A stretch of 64,000 nt of DNA from Verrucomicrobiaceae bacterium (GTDB lineage: Bacteria; Verrucomicrobiota; Verrucomicrobiia; Verrucomicrobiales; Verrucomicrobiaceae): the NCBI GenBank assembly GCA_015075365.1, contig JABTUN010000002.1:1240001-1304000 (forward strand), in the 5' to 3' direction. Position 1 is the first letter of the stretch, and every line of letters starts with the position of its first letter. The position numbers were made by a program, and so were the translations under genes. A model generated the notes under the pieces. That model made no database searches, had not been told where the DNA came from, and saw only the letters and a program-made list of their open reading frames with translations. This document shows, piece by piece, positions 48,701 through 56,357 of the stretch.

Positions 48701-49131
48701 AGATCGCCGTCCTTGTCCTTCAAAAACAGCACCTCGGTCGAATTCGCCACATACAGACCGCCATCACCCGGCGCCAGCGCCGTCGGAATGTGCAATCCGT
48801 CCGCAAAGGGCGTCGATTTGTCCGCCTTGCCATCGCCATCCGTGTCTTCGAGCACCACGACCTGATCCTTCGCCGCCTCGCCCGGCTTGATGTGCGGATA
48901 TGTCGTGCTCGACACGACCCACAGGCGACCCTGCGCGTCCCAGTTCATCTGCACCGGCTTTTGGATCATCGGCTCCGAGGCAAACAGGTTCACCTCAAAG
49001 CCCTCCGGCACGACGAAAGCCTTCAACTCCGCGTCCGGGTTCGCATCCGGCAGATCAGCGAGAGAGGTCGGTTGCGAAGCGGCGGCTAGGCCGCACCATC
49101 CGAGAGAAATCAGGGCAAGACGAGGGATCAT
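45733..49131 (-). CDS. PVC-type membrane-bound dehydrogenase with HEAT-like repeats and c-type haem domain
   Basis: 1,132 residues with a signal peptide ending near AAASQ. The N-terminal half (about residues 30-400) is the six-bladed propeller domain known from Planctomycetes and Verrucomicrobia. It shows FEVNLFASEP, WDAQGRLWV, DTDGDGKAD, NPWGFEFDRWG and GALYIADWYNP. The middle (about 400-800) is a run of HEAT/Armadillo-like helical repeats. A c-type cytochrome-like domain follows, with the haem site CMTCH at about residues 857-861 and GPNLVSIG, in a family known for haem binding and often for sugar oxidation. It is likely a periplasmic oxidoreductase; the substrate is unknown. The last 150 residues form a beta domain of the kind that caps these proteins. 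It has its own upstream region and is followed by the giant gene after a 280-bp gap. Confidence 0.9.
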   Translation of the reverse strand: MIPRLALISLGWCGLAAASQPTSLADLPDANPDAELKAFVVPEGFEVNLFASEPMIQKPVQMNWDAQGRLWVVSSTTYPHIKPGEAAKDQVVVLEDTDGDGKADKSTPFADGLHIPTALAPGDGGLYVANSTEVLFLKDKDGDLKADERTILLSGFGTEDTHHLLHTFRWGPEGMLYFLQSIYIHTHMETPYGVRRLMGGGIWEFRPETRRAEIISKGLINPWGFEFDRWGQSFACDGAGGEGINFIFPGSVFATSPGAKRILHGLSPGQPKQCGMEVIEDPHWPADWQGSFVLNDFRGNRVNRFMLTPSGSGYIAKQMPDVVASTHRAFRPIDVKVGPDGALYIADWYNPIIQHGEVDFRDARRDLVHGRIWRVTAKGRPLSPRPKIAGESTAELLEMLKSDRKYVRTFAKRELRDQGAVKVTAELDAWAAQQSDGHALLEAAWAREGVNSFSPTIWRKLWENSDARIRAAALRILSHRWKELPDAMKVLEKAVADENAQVRLWAVAVLAEMRKPSAINLALRVLELPMDENLDFLLELTCREQAEVWMPAVVSGKLKLEDRPKQFVYAMKSTSRSDALPPLFAALKGGKLSPEDAAAVLAMAGDAADAAQAKVMVDMVNDAAMAPHYIGLQDALVKAATDRKIVPEGAAETVTAWFARPEPHVVHRTAILAGLWKVEPAREKLASLLVDPKTIPAIRDGATRGLTALGGVKTRDLFDKLFVESADLGLKSLMIDGLTAVGPQLAAKRAVEFLATAEVGTAKPVLGAFLKNKQLPGVLAKELAGKTIPDLVAVEGIRMVSTRGIQGPLAEALKKAGNVKQMDKPLTAAEMTAMVEKVKKNGDPVRGEAVYRRQQLLCMTCHAIGESGGVLGPNLVSIGASAPVDYLIESLLEPSKKIKEGYHMVIVSKKDGGVVSGGLVNDGADELTIRDPANQIVKVAKSAVASRQMSPVSMMPAGLTASLREDEFVDLVRFLSELGREGAFKTQPNRYVRTWKVMGKMEQKDVDHVRHVGSFALNDEKHPYPWQPAFSQVNGDLPLADIPAAQRMYPWFPKIAQFGLKLDAAGKVKLGFSTVKGIVVAVDGTELKELNAEQTLDLSAGTHRISVLITRDSGDLAVFRVEILDGAAVVVP

Positions 49132-49163
49132 AGAGGAGGAGAGAAAAGGGTGATGGCAGGAAA

Positions 49164-49454
49164 CTATCGAGCAGGAGTCGTCGCACGGACCTTGGGCTTT
49201 GGCCGGACATGTCGCGCAGGGAGAATTCCATGGTTATCGTTCAAGACTCCACGGATCGACAGGTCTTCGTCCAAAAGCGGCCAGTGCGGACCAAAGGGGG
49301 AGGATTCGATCACCGCCAGCTTGGCCGCAACCTGTGCTTCGGGGCGCGGATTCCCCACCACAAGAAAGCCGAAATCCAGCCCGCTGCGCATCTTCACGAA
49401 GACACGGCCACGCGCATACGAGGCGGATAAGGGTTGGCCAGTCAAAGTGCTCAT
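49164..49454 (-). CDS. DUF2442-family small protein
   Basis: 96 residues from the ATG at 49454; the open frame reaches back to 49550 but that part is not family-like. The core (GRVFVKMRSGLDFGFLVVGN, then ESSPFGPHWPLLDEDLSIRG) has the features of DUF2442, a small family of unknown function often encoded next to DUF4160 genes. Such pairs have been suggested to be toxin-antitoxin-like, but that is not established here. Its ATG overlaps the TGA of the upstream ORF in an ATGA arrangement, so the two would be translationally coupled. It ends 32 bp upstream of the dehydrogenase start. Confidence 0.7.
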   Translation of the reverse strand: MSTLTGQPLSASYARGRVFVKMRSGLDFGFLVVGNPRPEAQVAAKLAVIESSPFGPHWPLLDEDLSIRGVLNDNHGILPARHVRPKPKVRATTPAR

Positions 49455-49672
49455 GCCATTTCGCGATGATAAGGGGGCGATGCTCGCGGGCAAGCTCCTG
49501 CGCCCGAAGAAATATCCGCCGTCGTCATGTCTGCGGATTCCCACAGCCACACCCGCGGCGCGATCTCAAAAAACGCCTCCCCGCCGCCTTTGCACAGATG
49601 CACATGCAACGGCGCGTGGTCGTTGCTGTAAAAGAAAAAGTGAAGGCCGTTTTTAGTGAACACACTCGGCAT
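49451..49672 (-). pseudogene. DUF4160-family gene, probably frameshifted
   Basis: The first 45 or so codons match DUF4160: MPSVFTKNGLHFFFYSNDHA, then PLHVHLCKGGGEAFF. The frame then runs into an unrelated tail and stops at 49451-49453. In the neighbouring frame from about 49510 downwards the sequence reads AQELAREHRPLIIAKWHEHF, which is how DUF4160 proteins normally end. One extra base (or two lost) near 49500-49515, close to the run TATTTCTTC, would explain this. It may be a real inactivation, a programmed shift or a sequence error. The DUF2442 gene downstream is intact. Confidence 0.6.
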
Positions 49673-49890
49673 GCAAAGAAAGCAGGGCGGGACAGATTAC
49701 GGCTGTGGCCTGCTGTTTTGGCAAGTGCTCTCTCATAAAATCAGGCCAGACAAAGAGCGGGGGGGGTGCTGCCTGTCCATTTTGACCGGCAGCAATGGCA
49801 TTTTCATGTCTCGCAGCTTTCGACTCAAGGGTGGACTCCAGAAAGCCCGACCCCAGGCATGGCCCGCTGACTCCTGAGCAATTACTCACT
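49673..49890. other. 218-bp gap with no recognisable gene
   Basis: Short frames exist on both strands, but none has a family signature or a good start context. It contains a run of eight G at 49759-49766. Nothing else was recognised. Confidence 0.4.
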
Positions 49891-50775
49891 TCAAATCTTG
49901 GGGTCCCAAACAGGATGCGTTGACAACAGATCACCAGCAACCCGCCCAGGCAAGACGGCGAAAACAGGAAAGCGGAGATTGACAGCAGCCGCATGTTCAC
50001 GAATGGCGCGTTCGATCTCCCCCGGATTGTAGCGAGCGGAAAAATGGATCAACACAAGGGCCTCGATCTCAAGCTGCGCCGCCGCCAGGATGACATCAGG
50101 AAGGTTGGAGTGGAAGTTCCGCGCCGTTTCCCGCTCCAGAAACGTGGCTTCGTGGATCAGTATCTTCACACCAGACCAGCGCTCTGGATTCAACTTGGGA
50201 GCATCACCGGAATATCCGATCAACTTCACAACCTGGGTTTCCGTCACAGCATCGTCTCCATGGCTCTTCCGCAGCGCTGAGATTTCAATTCCGGACATTC
50301 CGTGCAGCTCAGGTTTCAAGATTCGACGAACACTGCAAAGTGTATAGTCGAGCGCCTTGGCGAGATTACCCGACGTGACATGCTCAGACGTCCGGGCTTC
50401 AATGAAATGCATTTTATCCAAGTTCACGATGTCACCGGGAGAAAGTCCGATCCAGGTGGCAGGGCCGGATTGCGGATCGAAGTTTCCCATGAATTCCTTC
50501 AACGCGGGAAACGAACCACAATCCCTTGGGTAGTAGATGGAAGGAGTGCCGTCGCGGGCGTTTAGCTGATGGAGTTGCAGGAGTCCGCAAACGTGATCGC
50601 GATCTGCATGGGTCACAAAAACATGCCGGACCTTCCGCCCCTTTTGTCCAAGCGAGGCGCTGACACCGTCTCCGGCATCAAACAACAAGCCGAAGTTCTC
50701 AACAAACACCCAGGTCGAGAAAAGCGCGGTGGAAGATGCGGAGATCGTGAGGTGCATACCTGTTGTTTTTGCCAA
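49891..50775 (-). CDS. Metallo-beta-lactamase-fold protein, RNase Z-like
   Basis: 294 residues, close to the usual length of short RNase Z-type proteins. The metal-binding motif at residues 55-61 is THADRDH, so the second His of the usual HxHxDH is Asp. Other family landmarks are present: FDAGDG near residue 33, YSGDAP in the middle, KILIHEATF, and LIHFSARY near the C-terminus, which supplies the last His. RNase Z cleaves the 3' trailer of tRNA precursors. The spacing and the LIHFSARY ending fit that family better than hydrolases such as arylsulfatases, but the altered motif makes the substrate uncertain. No signal peptide, so cytoplasmic. The permease gene downstream starts its coding frame elsewhere and ends 12 bp from this start only because both lie on the minus strand with the permease upstream-oriented towards 50788. 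Confidence 0.75.
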   Translation of the reverse strand: MAKTTGMHLTISASSTALFSTWVFVENFGLLFDAGDGVSASLGQKGRKVRHVFVTHADRDHVCGLLQLHQLNARDGTPSIYYPRDCGSFPALKEFMGNFDPQSGPATWIGLSPGDIVNLDKMHFIEARTSEHVTSGNLAKALDYTLCSVRRILKPELHGMSGIEISALRKSHGDDAVTETQVVKLIGYSGDAPKLNPERWSGVKILIHEATFLERETARNFHSNLPDVILAAAQLEIEALVLIHFSARYNPGEIERAIREHAAAVNLRFPVFAVLPGRVAGDLLSTHPVWDPKI

Positions 50776-50787
50776 TGGCCGGCGCCA

Positions 50788-52290
50788 TCAAACCAGCGGC
50801 AGCACCCGGCTCAGCACGAGGGTGACGACAAGACCGATGACCGAGTCGGCGGTGAGCTGGACACTCCAGGTGCGGAGGGTTTCCTTTTCGGTCATGCCGC
50901 TGAGGCGGTTCACCACCCAGAAGCCGCTGTCGTTCATCCAGGAGCAGAACATCGCGCCAAAACCGATGGCCGTGAAGAGATAGACCGGATGGCAGCCAAG
51001 GTCCGTCCCGGCGACCATCGGCGCCATGATGGAACCGGCGGTGAGCATGCCCACCGTGGCCGACCCCTGCGCCACGCGCACCACGGCCGCCACGAGCCAA
51101 CCGAGGAGGATCAAATTGATGCTGTATTCCTTTGCCAGGGCAGCCACCGCATCACCCACGCCGGCGCTGCGCAGGGCAAATCCGAACGCGCCGCCCGCGC
51201 TGGTGATGAGGATGATCATGCATGCCGTCTCCAGCGGCGGCCCCATCAGTTCCTCCACTTTTTTGAGCCCGAAACCACGCTGTTTCACCAAAACGCCGAT
51301 GGAGATGAACGCGCCGATGAGCAGCGCGATGTTTTTGTGCCCGAAGAAATCCACCCAGGCGCGTGCCGCGCCGAAACCATGCTCCCCACCGAGCGCGTCC
51401 ACCATGGCGATCCCCCACCCGGCGCCCTTCGCCGCGCCCGCGTGCGCCAGTTCGAACACCGTGGTGAGGCTGATCAGGATGATCGGCAGAATCACCGGCG
51501 TGATGCTCCAGAAAAAGGAGGGCAGTTCGCTCTCCGGCTTCGCGCTGATGCCGCCGAGGTCGCTCAGCGAGACGCCCCCCGCCTCGCGCAATGGAATGTC
51601 CGTGCGCGCGTTGAGCCATTTGCTGACCATGAAGCCGAAGAAGCAGGTGATCGCGCCGATGACGAGGCCGCCGAGGAGCGACTCACCGACATTGAGGTTC
51701 AGCCCCTCGACCACCGCGACCGGGCCAGGATGCGGCACGGTCATGGAGTGCGTCACGGTGCCGCCGCAGCAGATGGCCATGAGATAGAGTGTGTAGTCTT
51801 TCCCCGTGCGCATGCGCAGCGCCATGGCGAGCGGCACCATGAGCATGAACATGGTGTCGAAGAAAATCGGCGCGCTGAGGATGAAGGTGCTCCACAGCAG
51901 CGCCCAGCCGGCGCGTTTCTCACCAAAGAAGCCCAGGAAGCGCCGCACGACCTTGTCCGCGCCGCCGCTTTCCATCAGGCACATGCCGATGATGGCCGCC
52001 AGGGCGATCGAAATGGCAATGTCCCGCGCCGCATCACCAAGCCCCTTGGACACCATTTCCACCGCGCCCACCAGCGCGGGCATGGCCTTCACTTTTCCGT
52101 CCTTTTGAACGATGTCCCAGGACTCCTTGTTCGTCAGCAGCCCCGCGAGCAGCGCGGCCAGAACCAGGGCCACAAAGGCATGCACACGCAGCTTGCTGAT
52201 CGCGAGGATGATGAAGGCCACGCTGATGCCGAGCACGGCAAAGGGCCAGTAGTCAGGAGATGCGGAGGCAGCGGCTGTGATGGGAGACAT
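50788..52290 (-). CDS. GntP-family permease (gluconate:H+ symporter type)
   Basis: 500 residues with about 12-14 hydrophobic segments and almost no soluble domain, so an inner-membrane transporter. The C-terminal part contains VRVAQGSATVGMLTAGSIMA and the segment GFWVVNRLSGMTEKET, both characteristic of the GntP/gluconate permease family. Members carry gluconate or related sugar acids with protons. Which acid is taken up here is not known, and no gluconate kinase or dehydratase is adjacent. The RNase Z-like gene lies only 12 bp downstream on the same strand, so the two may be cotranscribed although they are not functionally linked. The 85-bp gap to fabH (52291-52375) shows no further feature. 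Confidence 0.9.
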   Translation of the reverse strand: MSPITAAASASPDYWPFAVLGISVAFIILAISKLRVHAFVALVLAALLAGLLTNKESWDIVQKDGKVKAMPALVGAVEMVSKGLGDAARDIAISIALAAIIGMCLMESGGADKVVRRFLGFFGEKRAGWALLWSTFILSAPIFFDTMFMLMVPLAMALRMRTGKDYTLYLMAICCGGTVTHSMTVPHPGPVAVVEGLNLNVGESLLGGLVIGAITCFFGFMVSKWLNARTDIPLREAGGVSLSDLGGISAKPESELPSFFWSITPVILPIILISLTTVFELAHAGAAKGAGWGIAMVDALGGEHGFGAARAWVDFFGHKNIALLIGAFISIGVLVKQRGFGLKKVEELMGPPLETACMIILITSAGGAFGFALRSAGVGDAVAALAKEYSINLILLGWLVAAVVRVAQGSATVGMLTAGSIMAPMVAGTDLGCHPVYLFTAIGFGAMFCSWMNDSGFWVVNRLSGMTEKETLRTWSVQLTADSVIGLVVTLVLSRVLPLV

Positions 52291-52375
52291 GGGGCGCGAT
52301 GCTGGCGGATTTCAGCAGGATGATCCAGACAAAAAATCCGCCCGAATTTCAAGCGTGCGGCAAAGGCCAGCCTGA

Positions 52376-53395
52376 TCACCAACGCACGACCGAGCTGGCC
52401 CAGGTAAAGCCGCCGCCAAAGGCCACGAGCAGCACGACATCACCCTTTTTGATGCGTCCTGCGCGCCGCGCCTCGTCGAGGGCCACCGGGATGGTGGCGG
52501 CGCTGGTGTTGCCGTATTTGTCGAGGTTCATGAAGACCTTTTCCTCCGGCAGGCCGAGGCGGTCGGCGATCGCGCCGATGATGCGCGCGTTCGCCTGGTG
52601 GGGGATGACGAGCGACACGTCCTTGGCGCTGAGCCCCGCCATTTCGAGTGCCTGCTGCGATGCCTCCAGCATGCGCGTGACGGCGTGCTTGAAGGTCTCA
52701 CGACCCTCCATGTGGATCGTGTTCGGGCGGCTGGCGACGTTTTCCGGTGTGATGGGGCAGGCGGAGGCACCGCCGGGCACCTTGAGCAGGTCGGTGAGGT
52801 TTCCATCACTGCCCATGACGGTGGAAAGCACGCGTCCCTGGGCCTCGGGCTCGTTTTCACACGCCCGACGGATGACGACCGCGCCCGCGCCGTCGCCAAA
52901 GAGCACGCAGGTATTGCGGTCCTGCCAGTTGACGAGGCTGCTGAGCTTTTCCGCGCCAATGACCAGCGCGGTGATACGATTGCCCGTGTTGATGAAGTGG
53001 CGCGCCACCTGCAGGGCGTAGAGAAAGCCGGAGCACGCGGCGGACACGTCGAAACACACCGCGTTTACCGCGCCGATCTTCTTCTGCACAAAGCACGCGG
53101 TGCTGGGGAAAAACATGTCCGGCGTCACCGTGGCCACGATGATGAGCTGGATGTCCTCCGCGCTCACGCCGGCGTCCGCCATGGCGCGGCGCGCCGCCTC
53201 GGCAGCCATGTCGCTGGTGGCCTCGTCCGGCGCGGCGATGCGGCGCTCCTTGATGCCGGTGCGTGTGGTAATCCACTCGTCGGAGGTATCGACGATCTTC
53301 GAAAGGTCGTCGTTGGTCAGCACCTTGGCCGGCATGTAACTGCCGGTTCCAATGATGCTGGAGGCGCAAAAGGGCTGCGAGCTAGGCGTGGGCAT
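52376..53395 (-). CDS. fabH: Beta-ketoacyl-ACP synthase III
   Basis: Starts fatty acid synthesis by condensing acetyl-CoA with malonyl-ACP. The 339 residues hold the complete catalytic triad in family contexts: Cys121 in FDVSAACSGFLYAL, His266 in VIPHQANAR and Asn296 in KYGNTSAA. The last residues (GGGFTWASSVVRW) are the usual end. The start at 53395 overlaps the end of plsX by 14 bp. The plsX-fabH order is common in bacteria and indicates coupled expression of phospholipid and fatty acid initiation enzymes. No clear Shine-Dalgarno sequence precedes the start, consistent with translational coupling. Confidence 0.97.
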   Translation of the reverse strand: MPTPSSQPFCASSIIGTGSYMPAKVLTNDDLSKIVDTSDEWITTRTGIKERRIAAPDEATSDMAAEAARRAMADAGVSAEDIQLIIVATVTPDMFFPSTACFVQKKIGAVNAVCFDVSAACSGFLYALQVARHFINTGNRITALVIGAEKLSSLVNWQDRNTCVLFGDGAGAVVIRRACENEPEAQGRVLSTVMGSDGNLTDLLKVPGGASACPITPENVASRPNTIHMEGRETFKHAVTRMLEASQQALEMAGLSAKDVSLVIPHQANARIIGAIADRLGLPEEKVFMNLDKYGNTSAATIPVALDEARRAGRIKKGDVVLLVAFGGGFTWASSVVRW

Positions 53396-54404
53396 GATTC
53401 AAAAGAGAGTGCTGGGTGGCGGCGGCCTCGATGTGCGGGTTGATCTGGTGCTGGATCGACTCGCAGGCCTGGCGGATGGCGTTTTTCATGGCGTAGGCGG
53501 ACGCGCCGCCATGCGCGATGATGGTGATGCCGTTGAGACCTAGCAAGGGCATTCCTCCTGCCTCGTCCGCGCTGGTCTGCTGGTGGACGCGTTTGAAGGC
53601 GGGCCTGGCAAGCATGGCACCGATCTTGGTCACGGTGCCGGCCATGATCTCGCGTTTGATCATGGAAAACATGGCATGGGCAAGGGCCTCGGCCGTTTTG
53701 AGGATGATGTTCCCGGTGAAGCCATCGCAGACGACCACGTCCGGCGGATCTTCCCAGATGTCATGGCCTTCCACATTGCCGCGGAAGTTCAGCCCCTTTG
53801 CATGGCGCAGCAGCCTGCCTGTTTCTTTGCACAGCGCGTTTCCTTTTTCCTCTTCCGTGCCGTTCGACATGAGGCCCACGACCGGCTCCGCGCGGCCCAG
53901 CACATGGCGGGCAAAGGCGGTGCCCATGATGGCGTTTTGCACCAGGTGGGCGGGCTCGCTGTCAGGATTCGCCCCGGCGTCGATGAGGAGCCAGTTTTTG
54001 GTCAGCGAGGGCATGATGGCCACGATGGCCGGGCGCTCGATGTGCGGCAGCGTGCGCAGTTTGATCAAGGAGGCCGTCACCGCGGCTCCAGTGTGCCCGG
54101 CGCTCACCACCGCGTCGGCCTTGCCATCCTTCACGAGATCCACGGCGCGGGAAATGGAGCTGTCCTTCTTTTTTCGCACGGCATCGAGGCCGCTGTCGCT
54201 CATATCGACGACCTGGGAGGCCGGAATGACCTCCAATTTCGGGCTGGAGACTCCCTGGGCCTTCATCTCGCGCTCCACCACCTCCGGCACGCCAACGAGG
54301 AAGATTTTCTCGATCTGCGGCAGGGACTCGAGGGCGAGCTTCACGCCGCCAATCGGGTTCTGCGGGGCGTGGTCGCCGCCCATCACATCGAGAGCGATCT
54401 TCAT
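53382..54404 (-). CDS. plsX: Phosphate acyltransferase PlsX
   Basis: Makes acyl-phosphate from acyl-ACP for phosphatidic acid synthesis; a peripheral membrane enzyme. The 340 residues begin with the family hallmark MKIALDVMGGDHAP. They also contain KKDSSISRAVDLVKDG, SAGHTGA, GANPDSEPAHLVQ, GNVEGHDI and VCDGFTGNIILKTAEALA, all typical and in order. fabH follows with a 14-bp overlap. A GAATGAAG stretch precedes the ATG. The 175-bp gap upstream (to purQ) holds the inverted heptamer repeat pair described separately. Confidence 0.97.
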   Translation of the reverse strand: MKIALDVMGGDHAPQNPIGGVKLALESLPQIEKIFLVGVPEVVEREMKAQGVSSPKLEVIPASQVVDMSDSGLDAVRKKKDSSISRAVDLVKDGKADAVVSAGHTGAAVTASLIKLRTLPHIERPAIVAIMPSLTKNWLLIDAGANPDSEPAHLVQNAIMGTAFARHVLGRAEPVVGLMSNGTEEEKGNALCKETGRLLRHAKGLNFRGNVEGHDIWEDPPDVVVCDGFTGNIILKTAEALAHAMFSMIKREIMAGTVTKIGAMLARPAFKRVHQQTSADEAGGMPLLGLNGITIIAHGGASAYAMKNAIRQACESIQHQINPHIEAAATQHSLLNHAHA

Positions 54405-54482
54405 TCCGGGAGTGCTGGTTTATGCTTCAAAATCAACGAGAACGCACGGTTTAAAGCGTGCCGAGAAGAGTTTGCAAACAAG

Positions 54483-54582
54483 TTCTCAGTTCCCGGTTCG
54501 CTGTTCCCCGTCCTCTGGTCAGATCACGCTGGCGATAGCAACAATCTGGGAACCGGTAACAGAGAAGCGAGAACAGCAGTCA
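54483..54582. repeat. Inverted pair of 7-bp tandem repeats, plsX-purQ gap
   Basis: Left arm, 54483-54517: TTCTCAG, TTCCCGG, TTCGCTG, TTCCCCG, TCCTCTG. Right arm, 54548-54582: GGGAACC, GGTAACA, GAGAAGC, GAGAACA, GCAGTCA. The right arm read on the other strand has the same consensus (NGTTCYC) as the left arm. The arms flank a 30-bp spacer (54518-54547) that is not repetitive. The right arm runs into the purQ stop codon. Confidence 0.65.
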
Positions 54583-55290
54583 CGCCATCGCCTCGGCCAC
54601 GGACTTGAACATGTAGTAACCCCAGCCATGCGCGGCATCGCCGCTCCAGTCGGGGTCGTAGTGCTGGCCGCGGAAGAGGAAGCGCTCCGGATGCGGCATG
54701 AGGCCGAAAACCCGTCCTGTGTCGTCCTGCAGCCCTGCGATGGCCTGGGTGGAGCCGTTCACATTGTCCGTGTAGAGCAGCGCGGCGTGGCCGGATTTGA
54801 CGTATTTCACCGCGTCATCGCCCTCGGTGACGAGACGGCCTTCCGCGTGGGCGATGGGCAGCTCGAACTGCTCCGGCAGCCTGGAGAGATAGGGGCTCGG
54901 TTTGCCGACGGTTTTCTTCAAGCCGACCCACTGGCACATAAAGCGCCCGCTGGTGTTGTGAATCAAGCTGCCTTTGGGCAGCAAATCGAGCTGCGTGAGG
55001 ATCTGGAAGCCGTTGCAGATGCCCAGTGCGTAACCGCCGCCGGCCACAAAGGTCTTCAACTTGTCGCCCAGCTTCGACTTCGTGATGAGCTGGGCGATCC
55101 GGCCGGACATCACATAGTCCCCGTAGCTGAAGCCGCCGGAAAAGACCACCATCTGTGCCTTGTCCAGCGCTCCTGTCTCCAGCAGCGCCACGGGGAGCAC
55201 CTCGGTGGTAAAACCCGCTGCCTCCAGGGCGCGGGCGGTTTCAGCATCGCAGTTGGTTCCAGGAAATTTGATCAGCAGGGCGTGGGGCAT
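54580..55290 (-). CDS. purQ: Phosphoribosylformylglycinamidine synthase subunit I (glutaminase)
   Basis: Supplies ammonia from glutamine to PurL in step four of purine synthesis. I chose the ATG at 55290 (MPHALLIKFPGTNCD), which matches the family start; the frame runs open to 55350 through the repeat sequence. The resulting 236 residues include SGGFSYGDY, the nucleophile elbow GICNGFQIL with Cys92, and the catalytic His/Glu in MPHPERF near the C-terminus. The length is normal for the small PurQ type that works with separate PurL and PurS. Neither partner is in the window. Degenerate 7-bp repeat pairs lie on both sides of this gene. Confidence 0.96.
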   Translation of the reverse strand: MPHALLIKFPGTNCDAETARALEAAGFTTEVLPVALLETGALDKAQMVVFSGGFSYGDYVMSGRIAQLITKSKLGDKLKTFVAGGGYALGICNGFQILTQLDLLPKGSLIHNTSGRFMCQWVGLKKTVGKPSPYLSRLPEQFELPIAHAEGRLVTEGDDAVKYVKSGHAALLYTDNVNGSTQAIAGLQDDTGRVFGLMPHPERFLFRGQHYDPDWSGDAAHGWGYYMFKSVAEAMA

Positions 55291-55303
55291 GGGAGACCGC
55301 ACG

Positions 55304-55425
55304 GGGGACTGAAAACTGAAAATTGTAAACTGAAAATTGGAGATTGGCATCCGCGGTCGTGTGGTTTCGCCTGTCTTCCGGGCGATTTTCCGTTTTCAGT
55401 TTCCCATTCTCCATTTTCAATGCCC
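55304..55425. repeat. Inverted pair of 7-bp tandem repeats, purQ-amidohydrolase gap
   Basis: Left arm, 55304-55352: GGGGACT, GAAAACT, GAAAATT, GTAAACT, GAAAATT, GGAGATT, GGCATCC (consensus GRAAAYT). Right arm, 55384-55425: GATTTTC, CGTTTTC, AGTTTCC, CATTCTC, CATTTTC, AATGCCC, which is the same consensus on the other strand. The spacer is 31 bp (55353-55383). The element fills most of the gap between the divergent purQ and amidohydrolase genes and therefore overlaps any promoters there. Confidence 0.7.
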
Positions 55426-55433
55426 GATCCTTC

Positions 55434-56357
55434 ATGAACCGCCGCCGCTTCCTCCAAACCGCCGCCGCAACCGCGACGGCACGCGCCACGGTCTCCGCCG
55501 CGCCGCCCGCCAGCCGCATCATCGACACGCACACGCACTTCTACGATCCCACCCGCCCGCAGGGCGTGCCATGGCCTGCAAAAGGCTCCAAGCTCCACCG
55601 CACGGTCCTGCCTGCCGACTGGCTGGCCGTTGCCTCTCCGCACGGCGTGAAGGAAACAGTCATTGTCGAGGCCAGCGCCTGGGTGGAGGACAATCAGTGG
55701 ATCCTCGACCTGGCCGAAAAACAAAAATGCATCGTCGGATTTGTCGGCCATCTCGATCCAGGGCCGGAGTTCGCCACGCATTTGAAGCGGTTCGCCAAAA
55801 ATCCCGTTTTTCGCGGCATCCGCTGGAGCGGGAACTTCCTGCTCGACGACGCAAAACGCGATTTGATCTTCGCCGGAGCCAAACTGCTCGCCGATCACGG
55901 CTTGGAGCTCGATTTGAACGGTCCGCCCGCCGCGCTGGCTCCCGCTGCAAAGCTCGCCGCTGAAATTCCCGCCCTGCGCATCGTCATCAACCATCTCGGT
56001 GCCTCCGGTGATCCTCAGTCACTGCGTCCAGAGTGGAAACCCGCCATCATTGAGGTCGCGAAACAGCCGAATGTCTTCATGAAAGTCTCCGCCCTCGTCG
56101 AGCAGGTGAAATGCCCCGAAGGCCAGGCTCCACGCGACACCGCCTACTACCAGCCCGTGCTCGATCATCTATGGGAGCACTTCGGTCCCGACCGCCTGAT
56201 CTACGGCAGCAACTGGCCCGTCTCCGATCGCGGCGCGCCCTATGAAGTGGTTTTCAAGATCGTGGACGAGTATTTCCGCTCGAAGGGCGGTGATGCCTGC
56301 GAGAAGTATTTTTGGAAGAACTCCCTCGCTGCCTATCGCTGGATCGAGCGCGGCTGA
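55434..56357 (+). CDS. Tat-exported amidohydrolase (amidohydrolase-2 type)
   Basis: 307 residues from the ATG at 55434. The N-terminus NRRRFLQTAAATATARATVSA is a twin-arginine signal, so export of a folded metalloenzyme is likely. The mature part is a TIM-barrel hydrolase. The metal ligands lie in DTHTHFYDP near the start, an INHLG His follows in the middle, and an Asp sits in LIYGSNWPVSD near the end. This arrangement is that of the amidohydrolase-2 family (lactonases and decarboxylases acting on sugar acids or aromatics). The exact substrate cannot be told. The gene diverges from purQ, and its stop directly abuts the stop of the converging PQQ-propeller gene with no gap, leaving no room for a separate terminator. 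Confidence 0.88.
   Translation: MNRRRFLQTAAATATARATVSAAPPASRIIDTHTHFYDPTRPQGVPWPAKGSKLHRTVLPADWLAVASPHGVKETVIVEASAWVEDNQWILDLAEKQKCIVGFVGHLDPGPEFATHLKRFAKNPVFRGIRWSGNFLLDDAKRDLIFAGAKLLADHGLELDLNGPPAALAPAAKLAAEIPALRIVINHLGASGDPQSLRPEWKPAIIEVAKQPNVFMKVSALVEQVKCPEGQAPRDTAYYQPVLDHLWEHFGPDRLIYGSNWPVSDRGAPYEVVFKIVDEYFRSKGGDACEKYFWKNSLAAYRWIERG

Noticed and set aside
47131..49089. Open frame of 652 codons on the plus strand
   Set aside because: Antisense to the PVC dehydrogenase; Arg/His-rich composition and no domain.
49653..50000. Minus-strand frame of 115 codons
   Set aside because: It overlaps the ends of two better-supported genes and shows no family pattern.
54483..55425. CRISPR array
   Set aside because: Units are only 7 bp and directly adjacent, with no regular spacers and no cas genes.
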